A stretch of 33,433 nucleotides of DNA from Verrucomicrobiales bacterium (GCA_024636835.1 JAGXGH010000136.1:1-33433), one strand, 5' to 3'; numbered from the stretch's first letter, positions 23,456 to 31,609 are shown. Made by a program: numbers and translations. The notes: generated by a model not told the origin, from the sequence alone.

Positions 23456-24511
23456 CTACGTACTCGCGGGGAAGAAGCGTTTTTTTAGGGCAAATGAGAC
23501 GTGCACGAGACCGATCAGTGCGGGGACTTCGACCAAAGGGCCGACGACTGCGGCGAATGCCACACCGGACTCGATCCCGAACACGGCGATCGCGACGGCA
23601 ATCGCCAGTTCGAAGTTATTCCCCGCGGAGGTGAACGCTACACTGGCACTTCGTGGGTAATCGGCTCCGATCTTCGCCGCCATGATGAAGCTGATGAGGA
23701 ACATTACCGCAAAATAGATCAGCAAGGGAAGTGCGATACGCAGCACGTCGACCGGTAGTTCGATGATCGCATCGCCTTTATAGGTGAACATCACAATGAT
23801 CGTGAATAGCAGCGCGATCAGGGTGAGCGGCGAGATGCGTGGGATGAATTTGTTCTCATACCAATCGACACTTTTCACCCTTGTTAGCACCAGACGAGTG
23901 GCCATGCCGGCGAAGAATGGAATGCCGAGGTAGATCATCACGGAAACGAAAATGTCGGACATCGCAATGTCCACCACAACGCCTTCCAAACCGACGAGCG
24001 GCGGTAGCACGGTGATGAAGAGCCAGGCATAGGCACCGTAGAAAAGGATTTGGGCGATGCTGTTCAGAGCGACAAGTCCGGCCGCGTATTCGGAAGATCC
24101 TTTGGCGAGATCATTCCACACCAAGACCATGGCAATACAGCGTGCCAATCCGACGAGGATGAGCCCGACCATGTAGTCGGGCTGGTCGCGTAGCAGGAGA
24201 ATGGCAAGCACCCACATCAGCACGGGGCCGATGAGCCAGTTTTGAATCAGCGAGAGACTCAGGATACGGGGGTTGGCGAAAACGCGAGGTAGCTCGCCGT
24301 AACGGACTTTTGCCAGTGGCGGATACATCATAATGATCAAGCCGATGGCGAGTGGGAGATTCGTTGTCCCTACGGTGAACGGTTTGAAGAATGATGCAGG
24401 GTCATCGATGAGGAAACGTCCGATAAGGATGCCGACGGCCATAGCGGCGAAAATCCAGACCGTCAGGTAACGATCTAGAAAGGACATGCGGGTAGCGACT
24501 TTTTCTGACAT
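23456..24511 (-). CDS. acr3: ACR3-family arsenite efflux permease
   Basis: The 351-residue protein has about ten membrane segments. The ACR3 signature segment [18 protein letters not shown] carries the conserved Cys (residue 125), and the late [10 protein letters not shown] carries the conserved Glu. It exports arsenite (and probably antimonite) using the proton gradient. arsC, DUF6428 and arsR lie upstream on the same strand. No arsA ATPase is nearby, as expected for ACR3. Confidence 0.95.
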   Translation of the reverse strand: MSEKVATRMSFLDRYLTVWIFAAMAVGILIGRFLIDDPASFFKPFTVGTTNLPLAIGLIIMMYPPLAKVRYGELPRVFANPRILSLSLIQNWLIGPVLMWVLAILLLRDQPDYMVGLILVGLARCIAMVLVWNDLAKGSSEYAAGLVALNSIAQILFYGAYAWLFITVLPPLVGLEGVVVDIAMSDIFVSVMIYLGIPFFAGMATRLVLTRVKSVDWYENKFIPRISPLTLIALLFTIIVMFTYKGDAIIELPVDVLRIALPLLIYFAVMFLISFIMAAKIGADYPRSASVAFTSAGNNFELAIAVAIAVFGIESGVAFAAVVGPLVEVPALIGLVHVSFALKKRFFPAST

Positions 24512-24608
24512 GGGATGATGGAGGTATGTGTGTTCAGGATTAGTAATGAGAGCGGAATGGCGGGAGGAGTGGGAATGGTGTGACGATGTGATGGCAATCC
24601 CTGAAAGC

Positions 24609-24636
24609 TTATCCCTTATCCCTTGTTCCTTCTAAC
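24609..24636. repeat. Heptanucleotide tract at the DUF6428 3' end
   Basis: Two perfect TTATCCC units are followed by TTGTTCC and TTCTAAC in the same 7-base register. The stop codon of the DUF6428 gene (24632-24634) lies in the last unit. Confidence 0.7.
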
Positions 24637-25111
24637 AGCATCCTGATCCAGGCGCGCAGGATGATTTGCCGATCTGTGGGAGAGGCATCAGGTCTGGAGT
24701 GATGCCGCATTTGTCGGGGTCGAGGCATGCGGCGTTGATCGCGGCGAGCTGGAAGACGAGTTTGTCAGCGTCGGCTTTGATGTGGTCGAGAGTGAACATG
24801 GTTAGCGAGCTGATTTGATGATCGATCTCTACCGGGATGTCCGTGTCGGTGAAAAACTCATCGGCGTATTGGAGGATCTTGGTGAGCTTTGTCGACGAGA
24901 GGCGGTGGTCGATGTCGAGAGCCACCCATAGCTGTAGTGCGCAGGTCTCGGAGTGGCGGTTATTTCCTCCGCAGTCGACGAAGGTTTTTTCGCGCTTGGC
25001 GACTTCGGTGATGTGGAAATGTGCGGCCACCGATTGTTGATTGGGAAGGCGGAAGGTGAGCATCCGATCGGGATGTTCTGCCAAGGTAGTTTTGAGTTCG
25101 GTAAGAGTCAT
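24632..25111 (-). CDS. DUF6428 family protein with cysteine-rich C-terminus
   Basis: I match this 159-residue protein to DUF6428 from memory of similar proteins in arsenic operons. It begins MTLTELKTTLAEHPDRMLTFRLP and contains HFHITEVAK, which is typical of the family, and VDCGGNNRHSETCALQLWVA. The end is KSSCAPGSGCC, a cluster of three cysteines that could bind arsenite or another soft metal; that is inference. The open frame continues upstream to 25465, but that part runs through a hairpin repeat and the arsC gene, so I use ATG 25111. It lies between arsC and acr3. Confidence 0.75.
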   Translation of the reverse strand: MTLTELKTTLAEHPDRMLTFRLPNQQSVAAHFHITEVAKREKTFVDCGGNNRHSETCALQLWVALDIDHRLSSTKLTKILQYADEFFTDTDIPVEIDHQISSLTMFTLDHIKADADKLVFQLAAINAACLDPDKCGITPDLMPLPQIGKSSCAPGSGCC

Positions 25112-25139
25112 TTTTAAGTAGGTAGGTGGGGAATGGCTT

Positions 25140-25179
25140 GGTGGCAGGATGCCACCGCCACGGATGGGGCTTGCGCCCC
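25140..25179. repeat. Double-hairpin repeat (GGTGGCA type)
   Basis: The perfect hairpin GGTGGCA-GGA-TGCCACC (25140-25156) is followed by GCCACGGAT and a second hairpin GGGGC-TTGC-GCCCC (25166-25179). The same pair recurs at 30488-30564. It lies between arsC and DUF6428. Confidence 0.8.
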
Positions 25180-25237
25180 TTACTGTCTGACATTTGTGAC
25201 TTATGAAAAGAACAATGGCGGTGACTGAGGAAAGTCT

Positions 25238-25265
25238 CTTTATACCTTCTACTTTATACTCTCTA
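25238..25265. repeat. Heptanucleotide tract over the arsC 3' end
   Basis: There are four units in register: CTTTATA, CCTTCTA, CTTTATA, CTCTCTA. The tract encodes the last residues and the stop codon of arsC. Confidence 0.75.
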
Positions 25266-25707
25266 CTGCGGCGTAAGCCGCTAGGGCTTGGCGGTAGCCG
25301 GCGGCGAATGCGCCGAAGGTGTTGTGGATTTGATCGCGGACACGACGGAAGGCGTCGATTTCCTCTTCGCCATCGCGGACGGCGTGAGGTGGGTCTTCGA
25401 ATCCCCAGTGGTAGCGGTTCACCTTGCCGGGAAAGGTCGGACACGCCTGATCGGCATTTCCACACACGGTCACCACGGTGTCGATCTGTTGGTCGAGAAA
25501 TTGATCGAGGTGCTTCGAGCTGTGGTTGGAGATATCGATACCAAGTTCAGCGAGTGCTTCGATGGCTTTCGGGTGCACGTAACCGGCGGGGTTTGAGCCA
25601 GCGCTGTGGACGTCAAAAAGATCGCCGGCGATGTGGCGGAGGATGCCTTCAGCCATGTGACTGCGGCAGGAGTTTCCGGTGCAAAGGATGAGAACGGATG
25701 GTTTCAT
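25249..25707 (-). CDS. arsC: Arsenate reductase, thioredoxin-coupled (LMW phosphatase fold)
   Basis: The 152-residue protein has the phosphatase-like loop CTGNSCRS (Cys9, Arg15). The redox pair is Cys82 and Cys89 in [16 protein letters not shown], the same triad as in S. aureus plasmid pI258 ArsC, followed by HWGFEDPP. It reduces arsenate to arsenite, which ACR3 then exports. It is the second gene of the operon. The last five residues and the stop are written by a heptanucleotide array. Confidence 0.95.
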   Translation of the reverse strand: MKPSVLILCTGNSCRSHMAEGILRHIAGDLFDVHSAGSNPAGYVHPKAIEALAELGIDISNHSSKHLDQFLDQQIDTVVTVCGNADQACPTFPGKVNRYHWGFEDPPHAVRDGEEEIDAFRRVRDQIHNTFGAFAAGYRQALAAYAAVESIK

Positions 25708-25725
25708 GGGTGGGTGGTATAGAGT

Positions 25726-25791
25726 CGCGTAAAACGGCTACGCCGCACGCGATGGAGAATGGAGAGCTGTAGCGGACGCTTTGTAAGCGCC
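25726..25791. repeat. Hairpin repeats between arsR and arsC
   Basis: At 25726-25755 a nested hairpin CGCGTAAAACGGCTACGCC..CACGCG (inner CGGC-TAC-GCCG) matches 30441-30470 at all but one base. At 25769-25791 a GTAG hairpin of the second family follows (GTAGC, then GG-A-CGCTT-TGT-AAGCG-CC). Confidence 0.75.
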
Positions 25792-25851
25792 GAACGAACG
25801 TCGCCAAGTAGCCCCTAACAAATGTAAACTTGGTGTGAAGAATGTAGGTGT

Positions 25852-26232
25852 CTAGCAGCAGGCGGCGGCGGCTTCGCACGCGGCGGAGGTGTCGGTTGCT
25901 TTGAGGCGTTTTAAGTCGCTCTTGAAAACGGAATCGGTGACGAAATCTGTGGTGGCGAGCGCGGCGAGTGTTTCGGTAAAGAGAGAGCTCGACTTTTGGG
26001 GGAGACTGTAGAGCGTCCAGTTGTAGTAACGCTGCGTGGCGACAAGCTCGTTTTTACGAAGATGGGCAAGCTGTTGGGAAACCTTCGATTGTGGGAGTTC
26101 GAGAATCTCGTGGATATGACACACACACAATGGTCCGTGGCTCAGTAGATGGAGCACTCGCAACCGGGTTAATTCGGAGAGTGCTTTGAAAAGTTCGTTT
26201 GCAGGAAGTTTGATCACGTTATGAGGATGCAC
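25852..26232 (-). CDS. arsR: ArsR/SmtB-family arsenic-responsive repressor
   Basis: The 126-residue protein is a winged-helix ArsR. It has ALSELTRLRVLHLL, the metal-binding GPLCVCHIHEIL (Cys36, Cys38) and the recognition helix SKVSQQLAHLRK. It should repress the operon until arsenite binds the cysteines. It ends with ACEAAAACC, a C-terminal cysteine group like that of the DUF6428 protein. The start is GTG (26232). A palindrome lies 8 bases upstream. It heads the minus-strand arsenic operon. Confidence 0.93.
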   Translation of the reverse strand: MHPHNVIKLPANELFKALSELTRLRVLHLLSHGPLCVCHIHEILELPQSKVSQQLAHLRKNELVATQRYYNWTLYSLPQKSSSLFTETLAALATTDFVTDSVFKSDLKRLKATDTSAACEAAAACC

Positions 26233-26239
26233 TCGATTG

Positions 26240-26261
26240 AATATTCGCGCAAGTGAATATT
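26240..26261. promoter_or_regulatory. Candidate ArsR operator
   Basis: AATATTC (26240-26246) and GAATATT (26255-26261) are perfect inverted 7-base arms around 8 bases, starting 8 bases before the arsR start. Size and position fit an ArsR-family operator and autoregulation. From here to 26494 no other gene or signal is seen. Confidence 0.65.
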
Positions 26262-26494
26262 ATGTCACCGAGTGATGATCGTAAATGTGGCTGGGTATCC
26301 TGCCCCGCAGTCAGATCGATGGATATTTTGGCGACGGGGCTAGAAACCCCGGCCACGTTATGGGTGCCGTTCGCTGCTATCGCTTCCGGTTCGCACTTCG
26401 CTAGGTCAGTGGGGCTGAAGTGCTTCTCGCGCAGAGAGAATGACTGCTAGTGATATGAAAAAGCGGTTCTTTTGACTTTAACGTCTCAGCGCGA

Positions 26495-26881
26495 TTAGGG
26501 CAGATTCTCAGTCTTGTGTTCTGCCTTCGATAGGTTCGATGAAGCCTCAGTGAACGAACTGCAATTGAATGTAGGGTCTTTTGCGAAGGATTTGGGTGGA
26601 AGTCGAGTTGGGTGAACTTTACCGAAATCCCAATCTTTTCGGAGGAGGAATCCGCGATCATTCGGATACTTCGAAGCGATATTGTAATAGATTCTTCCTT
26701 TCAGGTATTCAGAGAATTCAGGGGTGAGCGCGAGATCTTGATTGGAGAGTAGTTCGACTGCCAATTTGTTCTCTTCTAGTCCTGTGTTGAACGCGCCTTT
26801 CTTTAAACCCCATAGGGAACACAAGCTGAAACCCAGCCCAAAAATCAGCACTCCGAGGATAGTGGTGGTGAGCGGTTTCAT
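26495..26881 (-). CDS. Hypothetical protein with N-terminal membrane anchor
   Basis: The 128-residue protein has one hydrophobic helix near the start (TTTILGVLIFGLGFSLCSLWG) and a soluble polar remainder. No motif or family is recognised. It lies 29 bases after the BASS transporter gene on the same strand. Confidence 0.45.
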   Translation of the reverse strand: MKPLTTTILGVLIFGLGFSLCSLWGLKKGAFNTGLEENKLAVELLSNQDLALTPEFSEYLKGRIYYNIASKYPNDRGFLLRKDWDFGKVHPTRLPPKSFAKDPTFNCSSFTEASSNLSKAEHKTENLP

Positions 26882-26910
26882 CTCTAGTAGGAGTCCGGGT
26901 TGGAAAGTCT

Positions 26911-27801
26911 TCAGCTAACAGAGTTTTGGCGTGATTCAAATTTCGGTGATCGTTTGCGCCGCCAGAGCACGAAGGGCACGCAGACGATATACATGGTGAT
27001 ACTATAGACCGCTGCGGGGACGGTTTCCGGCGGGAGTGTTTGTCCTTCAACTCCGGCAATGATACTCCCAACAGCGATCGCCAGAGTGCCGTTCTGGACA
27101 CCGGATTCGATGGAGATGGTCGTCGCGTCGCGGCGGTCGAGTCCGATCATTTTGGCGGTGGTAATTCCTGCGCAGAGCATCAACACATTCAGGAGTATGG
27201 CTACTGGACCGAGGGTGCCAAGATTACTGGAGAATACTTCCCAGTTCTTGGCCAAGGCGGCGAGGATGATGATGGCGAAGAGCGCGATCGCCACGCGCGA
27301 AATGCCCGGTGCGATCCTTTGGACGAGCGCTGGTGATTTTGCGGTGAGCGCCATACCTATCGCCACTGGCACGGCGGTGATGAGGAACATGGTGACACCC
27401 AGCTTGGTCGTGTCGACCCTCGGCCCGCTATCGCCCATGAAGTGCACTACACTGAATGCGACGAGGAAAGGGACGGTGAGGGTGGACAGCAGGCTGGTGG
27501 TGGCAGTCAGCGAAATCGACAGCGGTGGATTTCCACCCGCGAGTTTGGTGAGGACGTTACTGGTCACGCCGCCGGGGCAAAGTGCCAAAATCATCAGCCC
27601 GACGGCGAACTCCGGGGAGAGCCCGAAGGCATGAGCGAGGGCGAGCGCAACCAGCGGTAGCAGTAGCACTTGGTTAATCAACCCTGCTCCGAACGCCACA
27701 GGGAATTTTAATACCCTCACAAAGTCCGTTTTTCGCAGGCCAAGGCCAAGCGAGAACATGATGAAAGCAAGGACAAGAGGAAGGGCAATTTTTACGATCA
27801 C
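26911..27801 (-). CDS. BASS-family (bile acid:sodium symporter-like) transporter
   Basis: The 296-residue protein has nine or ten membrane segments and the SBF/BASS pattern: MFSLGLGLRKTDF near the start, the conserved LALCPGGVTSNVLTKLAGGN (about 72-92), and GVQNGTLAIAVG late in the protein. Bacterial members import organic anions with sodium. The substrate is not readable here; the phylogenetic link to the ACR3 fold is distant. Confidence 0.88.
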   Translation of the reverse strand: MIVKIALPLVLAFIMFSLGLGLRKTDFVRVLKFPVAFGAGLINQVLLLPLVALALAHAFGLSPEFAVGLMILALCPGGVTSNVLTKLAGGNPPLSISLTATTSLLSTLTVPFLVAFSVVHFMGDSGPRVDTTKLGVTMFLITAVPVAIGMALTAKSPALVQRIAPGISRVAIALFAIIILAALAKNWEVFSSNLGTLGPVAILLNVLMLCAGITTAKMIGLDRRDATTISIESGVQNGTLAIAVGSIIAGVEGQTLPPETVPAAVYSITMYIVCVPFVLWRRKRSPKFESRQNSVS

Positions 27802-27855
27802 GGGTAGTCTTGACGGCTTTGCACCAGTTGAGTTTTATGGAACCCCTGATTTATT

Positions 27856-28041
27856 TTAAGATTGTGCCATTGGTTCATGGCGAGCATAGGCACTCATTCG
27901 TCCAAGCATCAATAGAATCAGCACGGCACCGATCAAGATAGCCGAATTAAACCCAACATAGGCATACAACCAAAGCGCGAGCAAAAAAGGAACGACGAGA
28001 GCGATAGCGTAGCCAATTTTCAGTTTTTCAGTCCGGTTCAT
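27856..28041 (-). CDS. Very small membrane protein, hypothetical
   Basis: The 61-residue protein has two hydrophobic helices and a basic N-terminus (MNRTEKLK). It lies 54 bases upstream of the BASS gene in the same direction. The composition looks natural for a membrane peptide, but no family is known to me. Confidence 0.45.
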   Translation of the reverse strand: MNRTEKLKIGYAIALVVPFLLALWLYAYVGFNSAILIGAVLILLMLGRMSAYARHEPMAQS

Positions 28042-28160
28042 TGTTTATGAATGATGATCGTGCTGATATCTTGGTCGCGGCGGTCGCTCATTGTGGACGG
28101 GGCGCTCCTACGAGCAAGGCCTCAGGGGGCAAGCGGCTTACGGTCTTTTTAGCGCTGTGG

Positions 28161-29219
28161 CTAGTTGATGGCGGCGGCGCGCCAGCCATGGCGAAGGAAG
28201 AGATAGGCTACTATGCTGGAAAGGTAGATCACCGGGAGAGCGATGAAGACGCCGACGATGAGAGCGAGCATTCCGCCAATAACAAGAAGTGCCTGGACGA
28301 TGAATAATAGAATGACTCGCATCACGTTATCTTTGGTCAGCGCCCAACTATCACTGATTGCGTCGATCGTTGCGCGGTCGCGGTCGACGAGGCAGTACTG
28401 CACAAAGGTCATTCGCACGCCGATAAATATGGTGGGAATGAGGGCAAGAATGACTCCGAGGACAGCGATGGCGATGTTAGGTTCCCCGCTTGAGCCCATG
28501 TTGAATGAGGCATAAATGACCGCTGCGCCGGGAATGGCGACGATGGCTAGCATGATGTAGACGAGGATCGTGGCGAGAATGCTGCGGATGAGCAGTCGGC
28601 CCTGGCTAAATAGATCAGGGATGGATGCGTCGTGACCATTGACGAGATTGAGGCCGAAGCGGATGGCTCCTAGGCTGAGAAACAGACTGATGATGCCATT
28701 GAGAATTTGGGCGGTAATCGATTCATTCTGCTGTAGGGCGTATGCTTCTCCTAACCCGATGTCTATAGTCCCGCCAGATCCAGGAAAAACACTGTTAATT
28801 GCGATCGAGGAGGCGATGATGATGATGGTGTAGATTATACCGAAGCCGAAAATGATGCCTATATTGCGTTTGAAGACATCCCAGGACTTTGAAATCAGCA
28901 TGTCGATGCGCAGTGGCTCGCTACCGGGTGCGATATCTTCTAGTTCGCTGGTAGATGGGTCAACGGCGAGGTTGGCGGCCGAAGACGGTGCTGCGTAGGG
29001 GTTCTCCGATGTTGGAGGTGCGGCGTCAGATTCCGCAGATATCGGGGTGTTTGGGTTTGAGAGCCCTGGCACTTCTGAAGGAGGCAACCAGTTTGGCATG
29101 CCTTGGGTCCAAACCAGTGTGCCGTCAGGCAATTCGCCGGAGGCGACGAGTTGTCTGAGAGATTCAAAGGGGATCGGTCCGACGGCCTGCCCGTCTTTGG
29201 TGTAATGCCAACTGCTCAT
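28161..29219 (-). CDS. GYF_2 domain membrane protein (paralogue 2)
   Basis: The 352-residue protein has an N-terminal GYF_2 (DUF4339) domain of about 50 residues (SSWHYTKDGQAVGPIPFESL, WTQGMPNWLPPSEVPGL). A low-complexity linker with ENPYAAPSSAANLA follows, then a C-terminal half with about six membrane segments. It is a paralogue of the gene just upstream, with the same domain order and the same NPYAAP linker. The GYF domain may bind Pro-rich peptides. The role is unknown, and such proteins are frequent in Verrucomicrobia and Planctomycetes. Confidence 0.78.
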   Translation of the reverse strand: MSSWHYTKDGQAVGPIPFESLRQLVASGELPDGTLVWTQGMPNWLPPSEVPGLSNPNTPISAESDAAPPTSENPYAAPSSAANLAVDPSTSELEDIAPGSEPLRIDMLISKSWDVFKRNIGIIFGFGIIYTIIIIASSIAINSVFPGSGGTIDIGLGEAYALQQNESITAQILNGIISLFLSLGAIRFGLNLVNGHDASIPDLFSQGRLLIRSILATILVYIMLAIVAIPGAAVIYASFNMGSSGEPNIAIAVLGVILALIPTIFIGVRMTFVQYCLVDRDRATIDAISDSWALTKDNVMRVILLFIVQALLVIGGMLALIVGVFIALPVIYLSSIVAYLFLRHGWRAAAIN

Positions 29220-29293
29220 GACCGCTAATTAGGCGCGGATATGGCGTGGCGTCGAGCGACAAAATCATCGCTGTTTAAAAATCCCAGGTGAAG

Positions 29294-30346
29294 TCAGGTG
29301 AGATCGCATGAACGGAATCCATGGCGCATCCAGCGGTAGGCGTTTAGGAACATGAGATAGGTAACGGGCATGGTAATGATGAGTCCGATAATCAGCGCCA
29401 GCATACCGGCGATGTTGATGAGCGTTGCGACGATACCGAGACCGACAATGACCCACAAGTTGTTCTGTGTCATGGCCCAGCTTTGTTTGAGGGACTCCAC
29501 AGCACCGCTGTTTTGATCGACGATACAGGTGATGAAGAATGACAGCCGGATGGAGACGAAAATGATCGGGATATAGATTGCTAATAACCCAATGAATAGA
29601 ACGAAGCCGTTTGGTTCGCTCCCTGAGAAACCGCCAAGGATGCCCATGATGATGGCACCGGGGATCGCCGCGACTATAATAGCCAGATACATCAGCAATG
29701 CGGCACCAATGGTCTTCAGCAGTTTGCCGCCCTGAGAGAAGAGGTCGTTAATGCTGGGGTCGTTATCAGCCAATGCGTTAAGTCCGATTTTCACAATCCC
29801 AAGATAGATGAACATTTGCAGGGAGATCTGAAGGATGATGAAAAAGAGGAAGGTAAAGATCCCAAGACCTATGCCTGCGGCAGGGGATGAATTGCCATCC
29901 AGTCCGGAGCTAAAGATGCCCACCACAACGCCAAGAGCAATTTGGGCAACGAAACTGATGAAGAATTGCACTACCATGGCGATAATCCCTGCGCCAATCA
30001 GTAGTCCGCCGTATTTTTTGAAGGTCTGCCACGCTTTGCTGGTAACCGCTCCGACATTGATGGTCGAACTGCCTGGCTCGATCACCGGGAGCTCTCCATC
30101 GAGCGTCGGTGTTGGTGCCAGGTTGGCGGATTTAGCGGGAGCTGCGTAAGGGTTTTGAATGGTGTCGCCGGCGAGAGGGGCGGCGAGTCCAGCGACGGAG
30201 GATGGCTCCACCCAGTCGGGAGTTCCTTCCTGCCAAACCAAGGCGTCGGGATGGGAGAGTCCTCCGGATTGCTGGATGCCCTTGAGTGCCTCGAAGGTGA
30301 CAGGGCCTATGCTCCTACTCTCTTTCGTATAATACCAGTTGCTCAT
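29294..30346 (-). CDS. GYF_2 domain membrane protein (paralogue 1)
   Basis: The 350-residue protein has a GYF_2 domain (SNWYYTKESRSIGPVTFEAL, WQEGTPDWVEPSSVAGL), linker IQNPYAAPAKSANLA, and about six membrane segments. The start at 30346 aligns MSNWYYT with MSSWHYT of the paralogue; a GTG at 30355 is also in frame. The two genes are 74 bases apart and arose by tandem duplication. Confidence 0.78.
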   Translation of the reverse strand: MSNWYYTKESRSIGPVTFEALKGIQQSGGLSHPDALVWQEGTPDWVEPSSVAGLAAPLAGDTIQNPYAAPAKSANLAPTPTLDGELPVIEPGSSTINVGAVTSKAWQTFKKYGGLLIGAGIIAMVVQFFISFVAQIALGVVVGIFSSGLDGNSSPAAGIGLGIFTFLFFIILQISLQMFIYLGIVKIGLNALADNDPSINDLFSQGGKLLKTIGAALLMYLAIIVAAIPGAIIMGILGGFSGSEPNGFVLFIGLLAIYIPIIFVSIRLSFFITCIVDQNSGAVESLKQSWAMTQNNLWVIVGLGIVATLINIAGMLALIIGLIITMPVTYLMFLNAYRWMRHGFRSCDLT

Positions 30347-30440
30347 TCCTTTCACTCAAACAGTGTTTTTTCTACGACGTCCAGCAACAAATTAGACGTA
30401 TGCGAAAATTACCGCGAAGGTTCGGAATGGAGAATGGAGT

Positions 30441-30564
30441 CGCGTAAAACGGCTACGCCTCACGCGATGGTAAATGGAGAATGGCTTGGTGGCAGGATGC
30501 CACCGCCACGGGGTGTGCTTGGCAAGGCGGCAAGATGCCACTGCCACGGGTGGGGCTTGCGCCC
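30441..30564. repeat. Hairpin-repeat cluster between the GYF_2 and BamE-like genes
   Basis: The nested CGCGTAAAACGGCTACGCC hairpin (30441-30470) is followed by GGTGGCA-GGA-TGCCACC (30488-30504). A second variant follows, GGCGGCA-AGA-TGCCACT (30526-30542), with GGGGC-TTGC-GCCC (30552-30564). Both modules also occur around arsC. No gene is present in this gap. Confidence 0.8.
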
Positions 30565-30567
30565 TTT

Positions 30568-30630
30568 GCTACCTGCTACCTAAAACCTAACCCATCCCCT
30601 CTCTACCTTATACTTTCTACTCTATACTGC
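30568..30630. repeat. Degenerate heptanucleotide tract, 9 units
   Basis: Nine units in a 7-base register run up to 8 bases before the stop of the BamE-like gene: GCTACCT twice, then AAAACCT, AACCCAT, CCCCTCT, CTACCTT, ATACTTT, CTACTCT, ATACTGC. Units vary, but the register is kept by recurrent TAC/CT positions. Confidence 0.6.
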
Positions 30631-30637
30631 ACCCTTG

Positions 30638-31366
30638 CTACCACTCCAAGGGAACGGGGACGATTTTCACCGCGCCGCGGCCGGGGTCTTCGTCGCTCTC
30701 GGAAATCGCTGAAACGGCAGAGTTGGAGAACTCGATCCGCACTTTACCCGACTCGATTTTTTCAGAGTAGGAAAAGCGTTTGAGGGTTTGGCCGGTGGCT
30801 GGGTCGCGGAAGTAGTCGTAGTGGTTGACGGTTTCGTAGGTGATGTATTCCCACACGTCCTCTTTACCTTTGGCGGTGACGCGGCTTTCCCGGCGTGTTG
30901 GGTCGCCGAGCACTTTGGCGACTTCTGCGGGCGTCATGCCGATGGCAATCTGCTTTTTCTCGATGAGTTCCGCCACCATTTTGCTGCGGGTAATGAGTTT
31001 TTCGAGTTTTTCCGCAAACTTGGGATCCTTGGAGCTGAGTGATTTTTTGGATACCCAGCCAGCCAAACGGCCATGTCTAGCTTCGCCACGAACTTTATAG
31101 GCAAACTCGGAAACGGCGATCAAATTGACGATTTGGTTGCGGTCGAACACTCCGAATTTACGCTGAGCTTTCGGATCGCCGTAGGCAATCGATGGCTCAA
31201 GCACGAGAAGTTCAATTTCCGGAGCATTCGGGAAAATGTCTTCGATATAAGTGGTTCCCTTTTCGCGCATTAACTTTGAGCCGAGTGTATCGGCATCGAC
31301 AGGAATCACCATCGAGAGCGCGAGCACGAGGGCGAGAAGAGCAAGAGATGCGGATGGTGATTTCAT
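30638..31366 (-). CDS. Secreted protein with a BamE/SmpA-like C-terminal domain
   Basis: The 242-residue protein has a signal peptide (MKSPSASLALLALVLALSM, cleavage near VDA) and no lipobox cysteine. Residues about 140-185 (IAIGMTPAEVAKVLGDPTRRESR, then DVWEYITY) match the BamE/OmlA-type fold. The N-terminal 130 residues are not recognised. It is probably a periplasmic or outer-membrane associated protein. I use ATG 31366 because it gives a clean signal peptide; the frame is open to 31414. Confidence 0.7.
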   Translation of the reverse strand: MKSPSASLALLALVLALSMVIPVDADTLGSKLMREKGTTYIEDIFPNAPEIELLVLEPSIAYGDPKAQRKFGVFDRNQIVNLIAVSEFAYKVRGEARHGRLAGWVSKKSLSSKDPKFAEKLEKLITRSKMVAELIEKKQIAIGMTPAEVAKVLGDPTRRESRVTAKGKEDVWEYITYETVNHYDYFRDPATGQTLKRFSYSEKIESGKVRIEFSNSAVSAISESDEDPGRGAVKIVPVPLEW

Positions 31367-31518
31367 AGTGCCGTAGATAGGAGTGAGGAAACCATATCGA
31401 GCCGGAAAATGCACGAGGATTTGCCGGTGATAGCAGGTTTGAGAAGGGGTGAGAGAGCTGTTTCTAGAAGTGTTTACGGGTGTATCTCGCAGATGAGACG
31501 GGGTGAAGGGTCAGTTTA

Positions 31519-31545
31519 TTCGGAATTCGGGGTGAAAATTCCGAA
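31519..31545. promoter_or_regulatory. Perfect inverted repeat upstream of hemL
   Basis: TTCGGAATT and AATTCCGAA are perfect 9-base arms around a 9-base spacer, in the divergent gap between the BamE-like gene and hemL, 64 bases before the hemL start. It could be an operator or a stem-loop; no regulator is identified. Confidence 0.5.
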
Positions 31546-31609
31546 AAACTTGGCGACAGTGCATCTGAACTAACCACGCTATCGATAGGTGGTTGTTATT
31601 TTACTGATT

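Noticed and set aside
24632..24660. Possible selenocysteine at the cysteine-rich end of DUF6428
   Set aside because: The terminal codons are ordinary TGC/TGT followed by TAG. There is no in-frame TGA and no SECIS-like hairpin after it.
25112..25465. Long N-terminal extension of the DUF6428 frame
   Set aside because: It runs through the double-hairpin repeat, a heptamer tract and the arsC gene in another frame. The family begins at MTLTELK.
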